A stretch of 64,000 bases of DNA from an uncultured Selenomonadales bacterium (GTDB lineage Bacteria; Bacillota; Negativicutes; Selenomonadales; Selenomonadaceae), in contig ONUH01000005.1 of NCBI GenBank assembly GCA_900321035.1, forward strand, positions 1 to 64,000. The letters are read 5' to 3'. The position numbers were made by a program, and so were the translations under genes. This document shows, piece by piece, positions 16,681 to 25,756 of the stretch (the first letter of the stretch is position 1; every line of letters begins with the position of its first letter). Under the pieces are notes generated by a model, which was not told the DNA's origin, made no database searches, and worked only from the letters and a program-made list of their open reading frames with translations.

Positions 16681-17643
16681 TTACGCCTTCCCGTCCAAAA
16701 GTTCATAAAACGCGTCGTCGAACACGTCGAAATATGCATTGAGATTCTGGTTCCATTTTGGAGACGCTCCGTAAAAACGCCGGCCGTACGTAATGTAAAA
16801 CGCGGCTTCGCCGATAAACATCGCCTTGCCCGATTCCGCGCTGCTGCCGTCCGGCGGCATATAGCGCCAATCGCCCGCGGAATTCTCCACGAACATTTTC
16901 CCCTCGTCCTCGTCATAGCGCAGCCGATACAAATCAATGGAACGCGGCACGATATCGTTGTTGTGCACCTGCGGCGCGCTCAGGACGAGAATGCGGAGGA
17001 TATACTGGGGCGGAGCGTCCAGCTCCACATAGACGGAGTGCTTGTCCAGGTGCCAGGCCAATTCCTGATGTCGCCAAATACAGGGATAATTCTCATGATC
17101 CCAAAGATATTGATGCGTCCGTGCAGAAGCGTTGCTCTGGGCGGGAAGAATCAGGGAGCGCCTGAGTTCCTCGTCGTTTGCGTCGCCTCCGTAGGGAATG
17201 CCGAAAAGCTGCCGGTAGATGCACTTGAACTTATAGAAGTCGGGCAGCCGATAATATACGTCCCCGTTTTCCTTCAGCGCTCCTTCGACTGTCGCTTGGT
17301 CGTACGGGTTGTAGATTGCACACCATTTCTGGCTGTAATCGTCCCAGACCTGCAATTCCCCTCCGGATTCCTCATTCTTGCGAAACCGGCATTCGTAAGG
17401 ATAATCATGGGAGGGATATTTGGGCTCATGGATGTATTCGGCGGAAATCTCGAAGCTGTCCGCATTCCCCGAAATCAACGTGCAGGAATCCAAATCGAGG
17501 TAATGGCGATAATTTTCCAGCGCGTATACCAACGGATAGCGAGGATTGCCGTCCAGGAAAAGAGGTTCCTCTGCGCGGCACAGGCAGGGGAGAAAGGTTG
17601 CGGCTAAAAACGCGGCAGCGAGAACGCTTCGGCGAATCAGCAT
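16681..17643 (-). CDS. Secreted protein of unknown function
   Basis: A 320-residue protein with a clear signal peptide (MLIRRSVLAAAFLAATFLPCLCRA, cleavage near residue 24). The mature part is soluble and rich in Tyr, Asp and Cys, with YPLVYALENYRHYLDLDSC at its start and no transmembrane segment. The string YLDLDSC and the statement-like beta pattern recall small exported proteins seen in Selenomonas relatives, but I cannot name a family. It has its own promoter and reads against the dehydrogenase. Confidence 0.75.
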   Translation of the reverse strand: MLIRRSVLAAAFLAATFLPCLCRAEEPLFLDGNPRYPLVYALENYRHYLDLDSCTLISGNADSFEISAEYIHEPKYPSHDYPYECRFRKNEESGGELQVWDDYSQKWCAIYNPYDQATVEGALKENGDVYYRLPDFYKFKCIYRQLFGIPYGGDANDEELRRSLILPAQSNASARTHQYLWDHENYPCIWRHQELAWHLDKHSVYVELDAPPQYILRILVLSAPQVHNNDIVPRSIDLYRLRYDEDEGKMFVENSAGDWRYMPPDGSSAESGKAMFIGEAAFYITYGRRFYGASPKWNQNLNAYFDVFDDAFYELLDGKA

Positions 17644-17732
17644 GTTCGAATCACTCCATAACGAATCGTTGTTTCCTTGATTGGCGGTCGATTCCGCAGA
17701 CCGGATGACAGGGCGAGCGGAAGACCCTTATG

Positions 17733-17761
17733 ATTGTAACATCGTATTCATCGATTGACAA
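17733..17761 (-). promoter_or_regulatory. Promoter of the secreted protein
   Basis: On the minus strand TTGTCA, 17 nt, TACAAT, about 90 nt upstream of the start. The same bases give a plus-strand TTGACA at 17755, so a divergent promoter toward leuS is possible. Confidence 0.6.
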
Positions 17762-17824
17762 ATCCTTCTTTGTGCACATGCAAAAATTTACCCCGTGGGA
17801 ATAGGCATTTGCGCGATGTAATAA

Positions 17825-17867
17825 AACTGAGGCAAGAAATACTTTCTTTCTTGTCTCAGTTTTTTTG
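17825..17867 (+). terminator. Strong terminator in the leuS leader region
   Basis: A 15-bp stem with one G-U (17825-17839 with 17847-17861) followed by seven T. No gene precedes it on this strand within the window's intergenic region. It either ends a short plus transcript starting near 17755 or is an attenuator. I find no T-box sequence. Confidence 0.75.
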
Positions 17868-17917
17868 CATGGGGACTTTTCTTGTCATTCGCCCCTGCAA
17901 AATTTGTCCCGCGGATT

Positions 17918-17946
17918 TTGCCTTGTCCTTCCATATATGCTATACT
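17918..17946 (+). promoter_or_regulatory. Promoter of leuS
   Basis: TTGCCT, 17 nt, TATACT with an extended -10 TG, downstream of the strong hairpin and about 95 nt before leuS. Confidence 0.7.
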
Positions 17947-18040
17947 TACAAATTAAGCGGTCTGATACAGGACGTCCTCTTTAGGCGACGGCGCGGGCTG
18001 CCGGAAGTTTGTTTGCAAATCATTGGAGGGGAAAGCCGAA

Positions 18041-20518
18041 ATGGAGAAATACAACCCGAAGGAAATCGAACAGAAATGGCAAAAGAAGTGGGCGGATGAG
18101 GAGACCTACAAGACGGAAGCCGATCCCTCGCTGAAAAAGTATTACGTGCTGGAAATGTTCCCGTACCCGTCGGGGAATCTTCACATGGGACACGTCCGCA
18201 ATTATTCCATCGGCGACGTGCTGGCGCGGTACAAGCGCATGGCGGGCTTCAACGTGATCCATCCGATGGGATACGACGCCTTCGGCATGCCCGCGGAAAA
18301 TGCCGCCATCAAGCACGGCGTCCGTCCGTCGGACTGGACCTTCTCGAATATCGAAAACATGACGCGGCAGCAGCAGACGATGGGCCTTTCCTACGACTGG
18401 GACCGCGAGGTGGAGACCTGCCGCCCCGATTATTACCGCTGGACGCAGTGGCTCTTCGAGCTTTTCTACAAGCGCGGTCTTGCCTACAAGAAAGCGGCGT
18501 CGGTGAACTGGTGCGACACCTGCGGCACGGTGCTGGCCAACGAGCAGGTCGTGGACGGCAAATGCTGGCGCTGCGATTCCGAAGTGCATAAGAAGAGCCT
18601 TTCCCAGTGGTTCCTGAAAATCACCGACTACGCCGACGAGCTCTTGAAGGACCTTGAGCTTTTGAAAGGCTGGCCGGAGCGCGTCAAGACGATGCAGGAC
18701 AACTGGATCGGCCGCAGCGAGGGCCTGGAGTTCGCCTTTGATTTCCCGGCCATCGGCGAAAAGATTCCCGTTTACACCACACGTCCGGATACGGCCTTCG
18801 GCGTCACGTTCCTGGCGCTGGCTGCCGAGCATCCGCTGGTGGAAAAGATCTGTGCGGACAATCCGAAGGCGGCGGAGATCAAAGCCTTCTGTGAGAAGGC
18901 CCGCAATCAGTCCGAGATGGAGCGCACCTCCGAGACTTCGGAAAAAGAGGGCATTTTCACCGGGCTCTGCTGCGTGAATCCGTTCAACGGAAACGAAGTG
19001 CAGATCTGGGTCACGAACTATGTGCTGGCAGAGTACGGTACCGGCGCGGTCATGGGCGTTCCGGCGCACGACCAGCGCGACTGGATGTTCGCGACGAAAT
19101 ACAATATCCCGAAAATCCTGACCATCCAGCCGAAGGGGCAGACGCTGAACCTCTCGGAAATGGACGCCGCCTATGTGGAAAAAGAGGGCGTGCTGGTCAA
19201 CTCCGATAAATTCGACGGCATGGAAATGCACGCGGCTTTGAGCGCGATCATGGACGAGGCGGAGGCGAAGGGTTTCGGCAAGCGCCGTGTCAATTACCGC
19301 CTGCGCGACTGGCTGATTTCCCGTCAGAGGTATTGGGGCGCGCCGATTCCGATCATCCATTGCCCGCATTGCGGCGAGGTACTGGTGCCGGAGGAAGAGC
19401 TTCCCGTCAAGCTGCCGGAGAACGTGAAATTCGAGCAGGGAGCTGTATCGCCGCTGGCGCAGTGCGAGGAATTCGTTAACGTCAAATGTCCGAAGTGCGG
19501 CGCCGACGCGAAGCGCGAGACGGACACGATGGACACCTTCATCTGCTCGTCGTGGTACTATCTGCGCTATACCGACCCGCACAACGAAAAAGAACCGTTC
19601 GCGAAGGATAAGGTCAATTACTGGGGGCCGGTGGACCAATACATCGGCGGCATCGAGCATGCGATCCTGCATCTCCTGTATTCGCGCTTCTTCACGAAAG
19701 TCTTGCGCGACGCTGGGCTGGTGGATTTCGACGAACCGTTTACGAACCTCCTGACGCAGGGCATGGTCATCAAGGACGGCTCGAAAATGTCGAAGTCCAA
19801 GGGCAACGTGGTATCGCCGGAGGAAATCATCGCGAAGTACGGCGCGGACACGGCGCGCCTCTTCATCCTGTTCGCCGCGCCGCCGGAACGCGATCTTGAG
19901 TGGAGCGATCAGGGCGTCGAGGGCGCGTGGCGGTTCCTGAACCGCGTCTGGCGCATCGTCGGGCAGTTCGCGCCGCTGGTTAAGGAAGGAAAGGACGACT
20001 ACGACGTCTCGAAGCTGACGAAGGAGGAAACGGCGCTCCGCCGCACGCTGCATCAGACCGTGGCGAAGGTCACCGACGATGTGGAGACCCGCTTCACCTT
20101 CAATACGGCCATCAGCTCCATCATGGAGCTGGTCAACGAGCTTTACACGTTCCAGGAAGTTGAGAATGTGAACGCGGGGCTGATCCGCGAGGTCGTGCTC
20201 GGCCTCGTCAAGCTGCTGGCTCCGTTCTCGCCGCATATCACCGAGGAGATGTGGAGCGAGATCGGCGGCGAGGGCAGCGTCCATGCGCAGAAGTGGCCGA
20301 CCTACGACAAGGAAGCCATGAAGGAAAGCGAAGTCGAGATCGTGCTGCAAATCAACGGCAAGGTGCGCGACCGTATCGTCGTCCCGGCGGAGCTGGACAA
20401 GACGGCGATGGAAAAAGCGGCGCTGTCGCAGCCGAAGGTGCAGCAATACACCGAGGGCAAGACCGTGGTGAAAGTCGTCGCGGTGCCGGGCAAGCTCGTC
20501 AACATTGTAGTGAAATAA
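18041..20518 (+). CDS. leuS: Leucyl-tRNA synthetase
   Basis: An 825-residue class I synthetase. It has [19 protein letters not shown] (HMGH), a zinc-type CDTCGTV insert, the CP1 editing domain with [12 protein letters not shown] and [25 protein letters not shown], and a C-terminal extension ending in a compact basic domain. The length is normal. The start is the ATG after GGAGGGG (18025). An upstream in-frame start would place codons over the ribosome site. It is followed 21 nt later by nhaC, possibly the same transcript. Confidence 0.98.
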   Translation: MEKYNPKEIEQKWQKKWADEETYKTEADPSLKKYYVLEMFPYPSGNLHMGHVRNYSIGDVLARYKRMAGFNVIHPMGYDAFGMPAENAAIKHGVRPSDWTFSNIENMTRQQQTMGLSYDWDREVETCRPDYYRWTQWLFELFYKRGLAYKKAASVNWCDTCGTVLANEQVVDGKCWRCDSEVHKKSLSQWFLKITDYADELLKDLELLKGWPERVKTMQDNWIGRSEGLEFAFDFPAIGEKIPVYTTRPDTAFGVTFLALAAEHPLVEKICADNPKAAEIKAFCEKARNQSEMERTSETSEKEGIFTGLCCVNPFNGNEVQIWVTNYVLAEYGTGAVMGVPAHDQRDWMFATKYNIPKILTIQPKGQTLNLSEMDAAYVEKEGVLVNSDKFDGMEMHAALSAIMDEAEAKGFGKRRVNYRLRDWLISRQRYWGAPIPIIHCPHCGEVLVPEEELPVKLPENVKFEQGAVSPLAQCEEFVNVKCPKCGADAKRETDTMDTFICSSWYYLRYTDPHNEKEPFAKDKVNYWGPVDQYIGGIEHAILHLLYSRFFTKVLRDAGLVDFDEPFTNLLTQGMVIKDGSKMSKSKGNVVSPEEIIAKYGADTARLFILFAAPPERDLEWSDQGVEGAWRFLNRVWRIVGQFAPLVKEGKDDYDVSKLTKEETALRRTLHQTVAKVTDDVETRFTFNTAISSIMELVNELYTFQEVENVNAGLIREVVLGLVKLLAPFSPHITEEMWSEIGGEGSVHAQKWPTYDKEAMKESEVEIVLQINGKVRDRIVVPAELDKTAMEKAALSQPKVQQYTEGKTVVKVVAVPGKLVNIVVK

Positions 20519-20539
20519 GAAAGAAGGCAGGGGGACGTC

Positions 20540-22057
20540 ATGGCAGAAACGATTTGGTCTGTTTTTCCACCGATTCTGACCATTGTGCTGGCGTTGATGA
20601 CGAAGGAAGTCTATATGTCGCTTCTGATCGGCATTTTCTCCGGGGCGATGCTCTATTCCAATTTCAATGTCATCCAGGCGATTCTGACGATGTTCGCGGT
20701 CATGGAGGAAAAGGTCGGCGGAAACGTCAATATTCTCGTATTCCTCGTCATCTTAGGCATCCTTGTCGCGGCGATTTCCCGCTCCGGCGCGACGGAGGCT
20801 TACGGCAGATGGGCGGGGGAACGCATCCACGGAAAGCGCAGCGCGCTTTTCCTGACGGCGTTCCTTGGCATGATCATTTTCATCGACGATTATTTCAACT
20901 GTCTGACGGTGGGAACGGTCATGCGGCCGATTACGGATCGATTCAAGGTCTCGCGGGCAAAGCTCGCCTATATCATTGACGCGACGGCGGCGCCCGTCTG
21001 CATCCTCGCACCTGTCTCGAGCTGGGCGGCGGCCGTCGGTTCGTCGCTTCCCGAGGGGACTTCCATTGACGGCTTTGCGCTGTTCCTGCGGACGATTCCC
21101 GTGAACCTTTACGCGATCCTGACCATGCTGTTCATGCTGTTCATCGCTTGGTCGGGACGCGACTTCGCGACGATGGGCGAGTTCGTCCGCCGCAATCGCG
21201 AGAAGTTCATCGTTCCAAAGGAATACGCGGAGGAGAAGGAGAGAAACAGTCGTACCCTGATTGGACAGGGAACGGTGCTCGACCTGGTACTCCCGATTTT
21301 CGTCCTGATCTGCGCCTGTGTTTTCGGCATGCTTTACACGGGCGGCATCCTGGAAGGGAAAACCGTCGCTGAAGCGTTCGCCGACTGCGACTCGGCAAAA
21401 TCGCTGGTGCTCGGCTCCTTCATCACGTTCGTGTTTATTGCGTTCCTGTATCTTTTGCGCGGCGTGCTGCGTTTCGACCAGTTCTGCGAAAGCTTCGTGC
21501 TGGGCTTCAAGGCCATGGTTCCTGCCGTTTTCATTCTCTGCCTTGCGTGGACCATGTCGGGCATCGTCAGCGACAAGTATTTGAACCTCGGCGGATACGT
21601 CGGGCAGCTCGTACAGGTGAATTCTGCGGTGGGGCTTTTCCTTCCGGCGATATTTTTCCTCGTGGCCGGATTCCTCGCGTTTTCCACCGGCACGTCCTGG
21701 GGCACCTTCGGAATCCTGATTCCGATCGCTGTGGCCGTCGTCGGGCTGGATCAGTATGAGCTGCTGGTGCTGATGGTGGCGGCGGTGCTTTCCGGCGCGG
21801 TGGCGGGCGACCACGCTTCGCCGATCTCCGACACGACCATCCTTGCGTCGGCGGGTGCGCAGTGCAACCACATCGACCATGTGGGCACCCAGATTCCGTA
21901 TGTGCTTCTCGTTTGCGTGTGCAGCTTTGTCGGCTACGTCGTGGACGGCTTCACGAGGAACGGCTTCGCCGGCCTTGCAGTGGGAATCGCGCTGCTGGCG
22001 GCCTGCTGTTTCTTCATCCGCTCGAAATTCGAGCCGGTCGAGGTGGACGCGGAGTAA
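20540..22057 (+). CDS. Na+/H+ antiporter, NhaC family
   Basis: A 505-residue inner-membrane protein with about 12 hydrophobic segments. Family landmarks are FIDDYFNCLTVGTVMRPITDRFKVSRAKLAYIIDATAAPVC near residue 115-150, STGTSWGTFGILIPIA, and GDHASPISDTTILASAGAQCNHIDHV near the C terminus. These are typical of NhaC/YuiF-type transporters. It probably exchanges Na+ (or an organic anion) for protons. The substrate cannot be set more precisely. It lies in an operon position behind leuS, with AGGCAGGGGG as ribosome site. Confidence 0.88.
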   Translation: MAETIWSVFPPILTIVLALMTKEVYMSLLIGIFSGAMLYSNFNVIQAILTMFAVMEEKVGGNVNILVFLVILGILVAAISRSGATEAYGRWAGERIHGKRSALFLTAFLGMIIFIDDYFNCLTVGTVMRPITDRFKVSRAKLAYIIDATAAPVCILAPVSSWAAAVGSSLPEGTSIDGFALFLRTIPVNLYAILTMLFMLFIAWSGRDFATMGEFVRRNREKFIVPKEYAEEKERNSRTLIGQGTVLDLVLPIFVLICACVFGMLYTGGILEGKTVAEAFADCDSAKSLVLGSFITFVFIAFLYLLRGVLRFDQFCESFVLGFKAMVPAVFILCLAWTMSGIVSDKYLNLGGYVGQLVQVNSAVGLFLPAIFFLVAGFLAFSTGTSWGTFGILIPIAVAVVGLDQYELLVLMVAAVLSGAVAGDHASPISDTTILASAGAQCNHIDHVGTQIPYVLLVCVCSFVGYVVDGFTRNGFAGLAVGIALLAACCFFIRSKFEPVEVDAE

Positions 22058-22070
22058 ATTTCTGTATGGC

Positions 22071-22103
22071 AGGCGCGGGTGAAAAAATCGCCCGCGCCTT
22101 TTC
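22071..22103 (+). terminator. Terminator after nhaC
   Basis: AGGCGCGGGTGA with TCGCCCGCGCCT, 12 bp with one wobble, then TTTTCT. Confidence 0.88.
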
Positions 22104-22109
22104 TGTGTA

Positions 22110-22138
22110 TTGCAAAACGATGGGAGTTTGGATATAAT
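22110..22138 (+). promoter_or_regulatory. Promoter of the binding-protein gene
   Basis: TTGCAA, 17 nt, TATAAT, about 60 nt before the start. Confidence 0.75.
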
Positions 22139-22198
22139 ATTTTTGGCGTTTTCATGAAATAAAGAAACGACGCATGCTTTAGATGGAGGGGAAAGACA

Positions 22199-23011
22199 AT
22201 GAAGAAATTATTAGCGGTCCTGATGCTGGCGGCGCTCGCCTGCGGCCTGTTGGCCGGCTGCGGCGGCGGGCAGAAACCGGCGGAAAAGAAAGAGGCTGCG
22301 AAGCCAATCGTGCTTGGTCTCGACGACAATTTCCCGCCCATGGGATTCGTGGACGAAAACAACAAGATTGTCGGCTTTGACATCGACCTCGCGACGGAAG
22401 CCGCGAAACGTCTGAACACGAAAGTGGACTTCAAGCCCATCGACTGGGCCAGCAAAGAGGCGGAGCTGAAGAGCGGCCGCGTCGATATGCTTTGGAACGG
22501 TCTCGACATCACCGAGAAGCGCAAGGAAAATATCCTGTTCAGCGATCCGTACATGAACAACCGTTTCATCATCTTCCGCGCGGCGAACAAGAATGCGGAC
22601 ATCAAGGATGAGGCGTCGCTGGCCGGCAAGATCGTCGCCACGCAGAGCGGCGGCGGCACCATCGAGGAATATCTGGACGGCAAGCCGGATCTGACGGGCA
22701 CGTTCAAGGAATACAAGAAATATCAGGATTATCTCTCCGCCTTTATGGATCTGGAGAACGGCCGCATCGACGCGGTCGTCTGCGACGAGATCATCGGCCG
22801 CTATTACATCAGCAAGCACCCGAACAAGATCGAGGCGGTGGACGTGACGGTCGGCCCCTCCGCGCAGTTCGGCGTCGGCTTCCGCAAGGAAGACAAGGAG
22901 CTTCGCGACAAAGTGCAGAAGGTTCTCGACGAAATGCGCAAAGACGGCACCATGGCGAAAGTCTCGCAGAAATGGTTCGCCGCGGACATCACGAAGATCG
23001 ACAAGAAGTAA
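22199..23011 (+). CDS. Amino-acid ABC transporter substrate-binding lipoprotein (orphan)
   Basis: A 270-residue extracytoplasmic family 3 solute-binding protein. The lipobox LLAGC is at residues 17-21 and is followed by a charged linker. The mature domain starts IVLGLDDNFPPMGFVDENNKIVGFDIDLA and contains VDMLWNGLDITEKRKENILFSDPYM, the standard polar amino-acid binding fold, with GVGFRKEDKEL late. No permease or ATPase gene adjoins it, so it either serves a transporter encoded elsewhere or acts as a sensor partner. The ATG follows GGAGGGG. It has its own promoter and terminator. Confidence 0.92.
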   Translation: MKKLLAVLMLAALACGLLAGCGGGQKPAEKKEAAKPIVLGLDDNFPPMGFVDENNKIVGFDIDLATEAAKRLNTKVDFKPIDWASKEAELKSGRVDMLWNGLDITEKRKENILFSDPYMNNRFIIFRAANKNADIKDEASLAGKIVATQSGGGTIEEYLDGKPDLTGTFKEYKKYQDYLSAFMDLENGRIDAVVCDEIIGRYYISKHPNKIEAVDVTVGPSAQFGVGFRKEDKELRDKVQKVLDEMRKDGTMAKVSQKWFAADITKIDKK

Positions 23012-23029
23012 TCGGTAAAACGACATAAG

Positions 23030-23114
23030 AAAAGGACTGCCGCGATGCAGTGACTCCCAAAAGTCAGACCAAAATGTGACGGATGGGATCAGTACACGAC
23101 GGCAGTCCTTTTTT
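23030..23114 (+). terminator. Terminator whose loop carries a 51-bp insertion
   Basis: Arms AAAAGGACTGCCG (23030-23042) and CGGCAGTCCTTTT (23100-23112) pair perfectly over 13 bp and end in a T run, but they are 57 nt apart. Removing 23046-23096 and one CGA restores a tight hairpin with a CGA triloop. It also serves the convergent GNAT gene. Confidence 0.8.
23046..23096. mobile_element. 51-bp insertion-like relic flanked by CGA direct repeats
   Basis: The segment starts TGCAGTGACTCC and ends GGGATCAGTACA. Its ends are imperfect inverted repeats (8 of 12), the TGACTCCCAAAAGTCAGACC stretch resembles the ends of IS3-family elements, and it is bordered on both sides by CGA, which fits a 3-bp target duplication. 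No transposase remains. Confidence 0.6.
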
Positions 23115-23143
23115 CTGTCCGCACACCATTTGCAGGCTTTGTA

Positions 23144-23665
23144 CTACCAGTTCAGCTCATACAGACTGAAAACGGGAATATGCGCGATACCTCGGTCCAG
23201 ATCGGCGTCCCCTGCGTATTTGAATCCGCTTTTCTCGTAAAGCTTTTGGGCGGGGGCGTTGCCCGGAACAATATCCAAACGGAACGCCTTGTATCCCTTT
23301 GACTTGGCCTCTTCCGTGCAGAACCGGACAATCTCCGCGCCCAATCCCTTTCCTTGCAGCTCCGGCGAGATCGCCAGCGCGTGCAGGACCATGTATTCCC
23401 CGTCCGGGATATGGCGCGCCCATTTTCCTTTTTGGTAGTTTCCCTGGGGATTGTCGTTGAGGACGAACGCGCCGGCCAGTTTCCGCCCTTCCATGCAGAC
23501 GTACTGCTCCCCGGCCATGGTGCTTTCCCGCACAAAACTTTCGGACGGGTAAATCTTGTACATCCACTTCGGGTAATTGATATGATTGTCCAGCCACCAG
23601 ACGATTTCGTCATAAAACGCCCCGACCTCGACGATCTCCGTTTCACGGCATTTTCGTATTTGCAT
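23144..23665 (-). CDS. GNAT-family N-acetyltransferase
   Basis: A 173-residue acetyl-CoA-dependent acyltransferase. The pyrophosphate-binding motif A is LAISPELQGKGLGAEIV near residue 97-113, followed by FRLDIVPGNAPAQKLYEKSGFKYAGD, the standard motif B end. The N terminus MQIRKCRETEIVEVGAFYDEIVWWLDN is that of unassigned small-molecule acetyltransferases. The substrate is unknown. It is convergent with the binding-protein gene and shares the interrupted terminator. Confidence 0.85.
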   Translation of the reverse strand: MQIRKCRETEIVEVGAFYDEIVWWLDNHINYPKWMYKIYPSESFVRESTMAGEQYVCMEGRKLAGAFVLNDNPQGNYQKGKWARHIPDGEYMVLHALAISPELQGKGLGAEIVRFCTEEAKSKGYKAFRLDIVPGNAPAQKLYEKSGFKYAGDADLDRGIAHIPVFSLYELNW

Positions 23666-23832
23666 GATGTCTTTCGCCCTTCCGGTAAATCAGGGACATT
23701 CCTGTCCGCCGTCATTATAGCACGTTTTGTCCAGCCGCGTTATTCGCCCGCCGGATTTTGGCGTGTTTTTTCCGGGGGAAATGGAAAGCGGCGGAAAAGT
23801 CTTTTCTTTTCTGCGAGCGAGCGAGAAAAGAT

Positions 23833-23872
23833 GAAAAAAATTCTATACTCCGCTACGAAGATGAGATATAAT
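23833..23872 (+). promoter_or_regulatory. Promoter-like element shared with the nth upstream region, copy 1
   Basis: GAAAAAAA, TTCTATAC, an 18-nt spacer and TATAAT lie 33 nt before the ACT gene. The same string with the same 18-nt spacing occurs at 32671-32711. The -35 position is not TTGACA-like, so an activator or special -35 is possible. Confidence 0.6.
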
Positions 23873-23904
23873 AAATAAGATTTTTGTACAATGGAGGAGA
23901 AGCT

Positions 23905-24174
23905 ATGAAAATTGTAGTCACAGTCGTAGGCAAAGACCGCGTCGGCATCATCGCCACGGTCAGCAGCCTTTTGGCGGAAAACAAGGTGAACATCCTGAGC
24001 ATCAACCAAAATATCATGGACGGCTTTTTCAATATGGTCATGCTGGCGGAGACCACCGACGACGCCGTGAAATTGGGCGAGTTGGCTGCGCAGCTCAAAA
24101 AGAAGGGCGAGGACATCGGCGTTGAAATCAAGGCGCAGCATCAGGACATCTTCAACGTGATGCACACAGTGTAA
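23905..24174 (+). CDS. ACT-domain protein (UPF0237 type)
   Basis: An 89-residue single ACT domain: MKIVVTVVGKDRVGIIATVSSLLAENKVNILSINQNIMDGFFNMVML. Such stand-alone ACT proteins bind small ligands, usually amino acids. The start follows GGAGGAG. It is paired 15 nt upstream of the DUF711 gene, an arrangement conserved across Firmicutes, and the two are almost certainly one operon and may form a regulator/enzyme pair. Confidence 0.92.
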   Translation: MKIVVTVVGKDRVGIIATVSSLLAENKVNILSINQNIMDGFFNMVMLAETTDDAVKLGELAAQLKKKGEDIGVEIKAQHQDIFNVMHTV

Positions 24175-24189
24175 GGGAGGCTTGTTGGT

Positions 24190-25551
24190 TTGATTACGGT
24201 TGACGATATTATGGAAACAAACCGGATGATCACCGAGAACAAGCTCGACGTCCGGACCATCACGATGGGGATTTCCCTCCGCGGATGCTCCCATCCGAAT
24301 ATCAAGCAGTTTTGCGACAATGTATATGACCGCATCACGACCGCGGCGGAATTCCTCGTCAAGACGGGGGAGGACATCGAGGCGGAATACGGCATCCCCA
24401 TTATCCATAAGCGGGTGTCGGTGACGCCGATCGCCATCGCGGCGGAGGCATGCAAAACGGACAGCTACGTGCCGGTGGCGGAAACGCTGGACAAGGCGGC
24501 AAAGGAAGTCGGCGTGAATTTCATCGGCGGCTTCTCGGCGCTGGTGGAAAAAGGCTTCACCAACGGCGACCGCATTTTGCTTCAGTCTATCCCGCAGGCG
24601 CTGGCCTCCACCGATCTCGTCTGCTCGTCGGTCAATCTCGCCTCGACGAAGGCGGGCATCAATATGGACTGCGTGCGTGAAATGGGCGACATCATCAAGC
24701 GCACGGCGGAGCTGACCCGCGACCGGCAGGCGATTGGCTGCGCGAAATTGGTCGTATTCGCCAACGCGCCTGGGGACAATCCCTTCATGGCGGGCGCGTT
24801 CCACGGCGTCAGCGAGGCGGAAACGGTGGTCTCCGTCGGCGTCAGCGGCCCCGGCGTGGTCAAGCACGCGCTGGAAGACAAGAAAGGCGCGGACTTCACG
24901 GAAATCGCGGAAACGGTGAAGCGCACGGCGTTCAAGATTACCCGCGTCGGTCAGCTCGTAGCGCGGGAAGCGTCGCGGCGGCTCGGCGTTCCTTTCGGCA
25001 TCATCGACCTCTCGCTGGCCCCGACGCCTGCCGTCGGCGACAGCGTGGCGAACGTATTGGAAGAGATGGGCCTCGAAAGCTGCGGCGCGCCGGGAACGAC
25101 GGCGGCGCTGGCGCTCTTGAACGACGCGGTGAAAAAGGGCGGCCTGATGGCGTCGTCCCACGTCGGCGGTCTCTCCGGCGCCTTCATTCCGGTCAGCGAG
25201 GACGCGGGCATGATCGACGCCGTGAACTGTGGCAGCCTGTCGCTGGAAAAACTGGAAGCGATGACCTGCGTCTGCTCCGTGGGCCTCGACATGATCGCCA
25301 TCGCGGGCGATACCCCGGCGGCGACGATCTCGGGCATCATCGCGGACGAGGCGGCCATCGGCATGATCAACAATAAGACCACGGCGGTGCGCGTGATTCC
25401 CGTGCCAGGCGCGAAAGTCGGCGACTCGGTGGAGTACGGCGGGCTTTTGGGCTCCTGCCCGGTCATGCCCGTCAAGAGCGAATTCAGCTCGGAGGCGTTC
25501 ATCGCCCGCGGCGGCCGCATCCCGGCCCCGATTCGGAGCCTGACGAACTAA
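24190..25551 (+). CDS. UPF0210/DUF711 family protein
   Basis: A 453-residue conserved cytoplasmic protein of unknown activity. Family landmarks are [110 protein letters not shown] and a C-terminal [13 protein letters not shown]. The fold is related to PFL-type glycyl-radical enzymes. The start is a TTG nine nt after GGAGG. The last 57 codons plus the terminator are duplicated 3.5 kb downstream, around the ATPase pair. Confidence 0.92.
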   Translation: MITVDDIMETNRMITENKLDVRTITMGISLRGCSHPNIKQFCDNVYDRITTAAEFLVKTGEDIEAEYGIPIIHKRVSVTPIAIAAEACKTDSYVPVAETLDKAAKEVGVNFIGGFSALVEKGFTNGDRILLQSIPQALASTDLVCSSVNLASTKAGINMDCVREMGDIIKRTAELTRDRQAIGCAKLVVFANAPGDNPFMAGAFHGVSEAETVVSVGVSGPGVVKHALEDKKGADFTEIAETVKRTAFKITRVGQLVAREASRRLGVPFGIIDLSLAPTPAVGDSVANVLEEMGLESCGAPGTTAALALLNDAVKKGGLMASSHVGGLSGAFIPVSEDAGMIDAVNCGSLSLEKLEAMTCVCSVGLDMIAIAGDTPAATISGIIADEAAIGMINNKTTAVRVIPVPGAKVGDSVEYGGLLGSCPVMPVKSEFSSEAFIARGGRIPAPIRSLTN

Positions 25552-25569
25552 AGAAATATTCACGCATCA

Positions 25570-25608
25570 AAAAAGACCATTGCTCTCACTGGGGCAATGG
25601 TCTTTTTA
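25570..25608 (+). terminator. Terminator after the DUF711 gene
   Basis: AAAAGACCATTGC (25571-25583) pairs with GCAATGGTCTTTT (25594-25606). A diverged duplicate is at 29059-29099. Confidence 0.92.
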
Positions 25609-25624
25609 TGCGGGAAAAGAAAAT

Positions 25625-25743
25625 CACATAAAAACGTATAATCGTGTGAAAAAAATCACGGGATTATATAAATTCTTATCTAAATTGCCAATGCGCACAT
25701 AAAATGATATAATTATGTGAAATAAATCACAGGATTATATAAA
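25625..25743 (+). promoter_or_regulatory. Two 48-bp direct repeats each holding a -10-like box and a CRP-like palindrome
   Basis: Copies at 25625-25672 and 25696-25743 (41 of 48 identical, period 71). Each contains TATAAT followed by TGTGA-N6-TCAC. In copy 2 the site is TGTGA-AATAAA-TCACA (25716-25731), the full CRP half-site pair, and in copy 1 the last base is G (25645-25660). Each palindrome extends outward as ATAAT...ATTAT. The second copy ends 14 nt before the ATPase start, so binding would probably repress it. Confidence 0.75.
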
Positions 25744-25756
25744 ATAGGGTGATAAC

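Noticed and set aside
17644..18040. T-box in front of leuS
   Set aside because: No TGGNACCGCG motif, no specifier stem and no AGAGAG bulge are present, although a strong terminator is.
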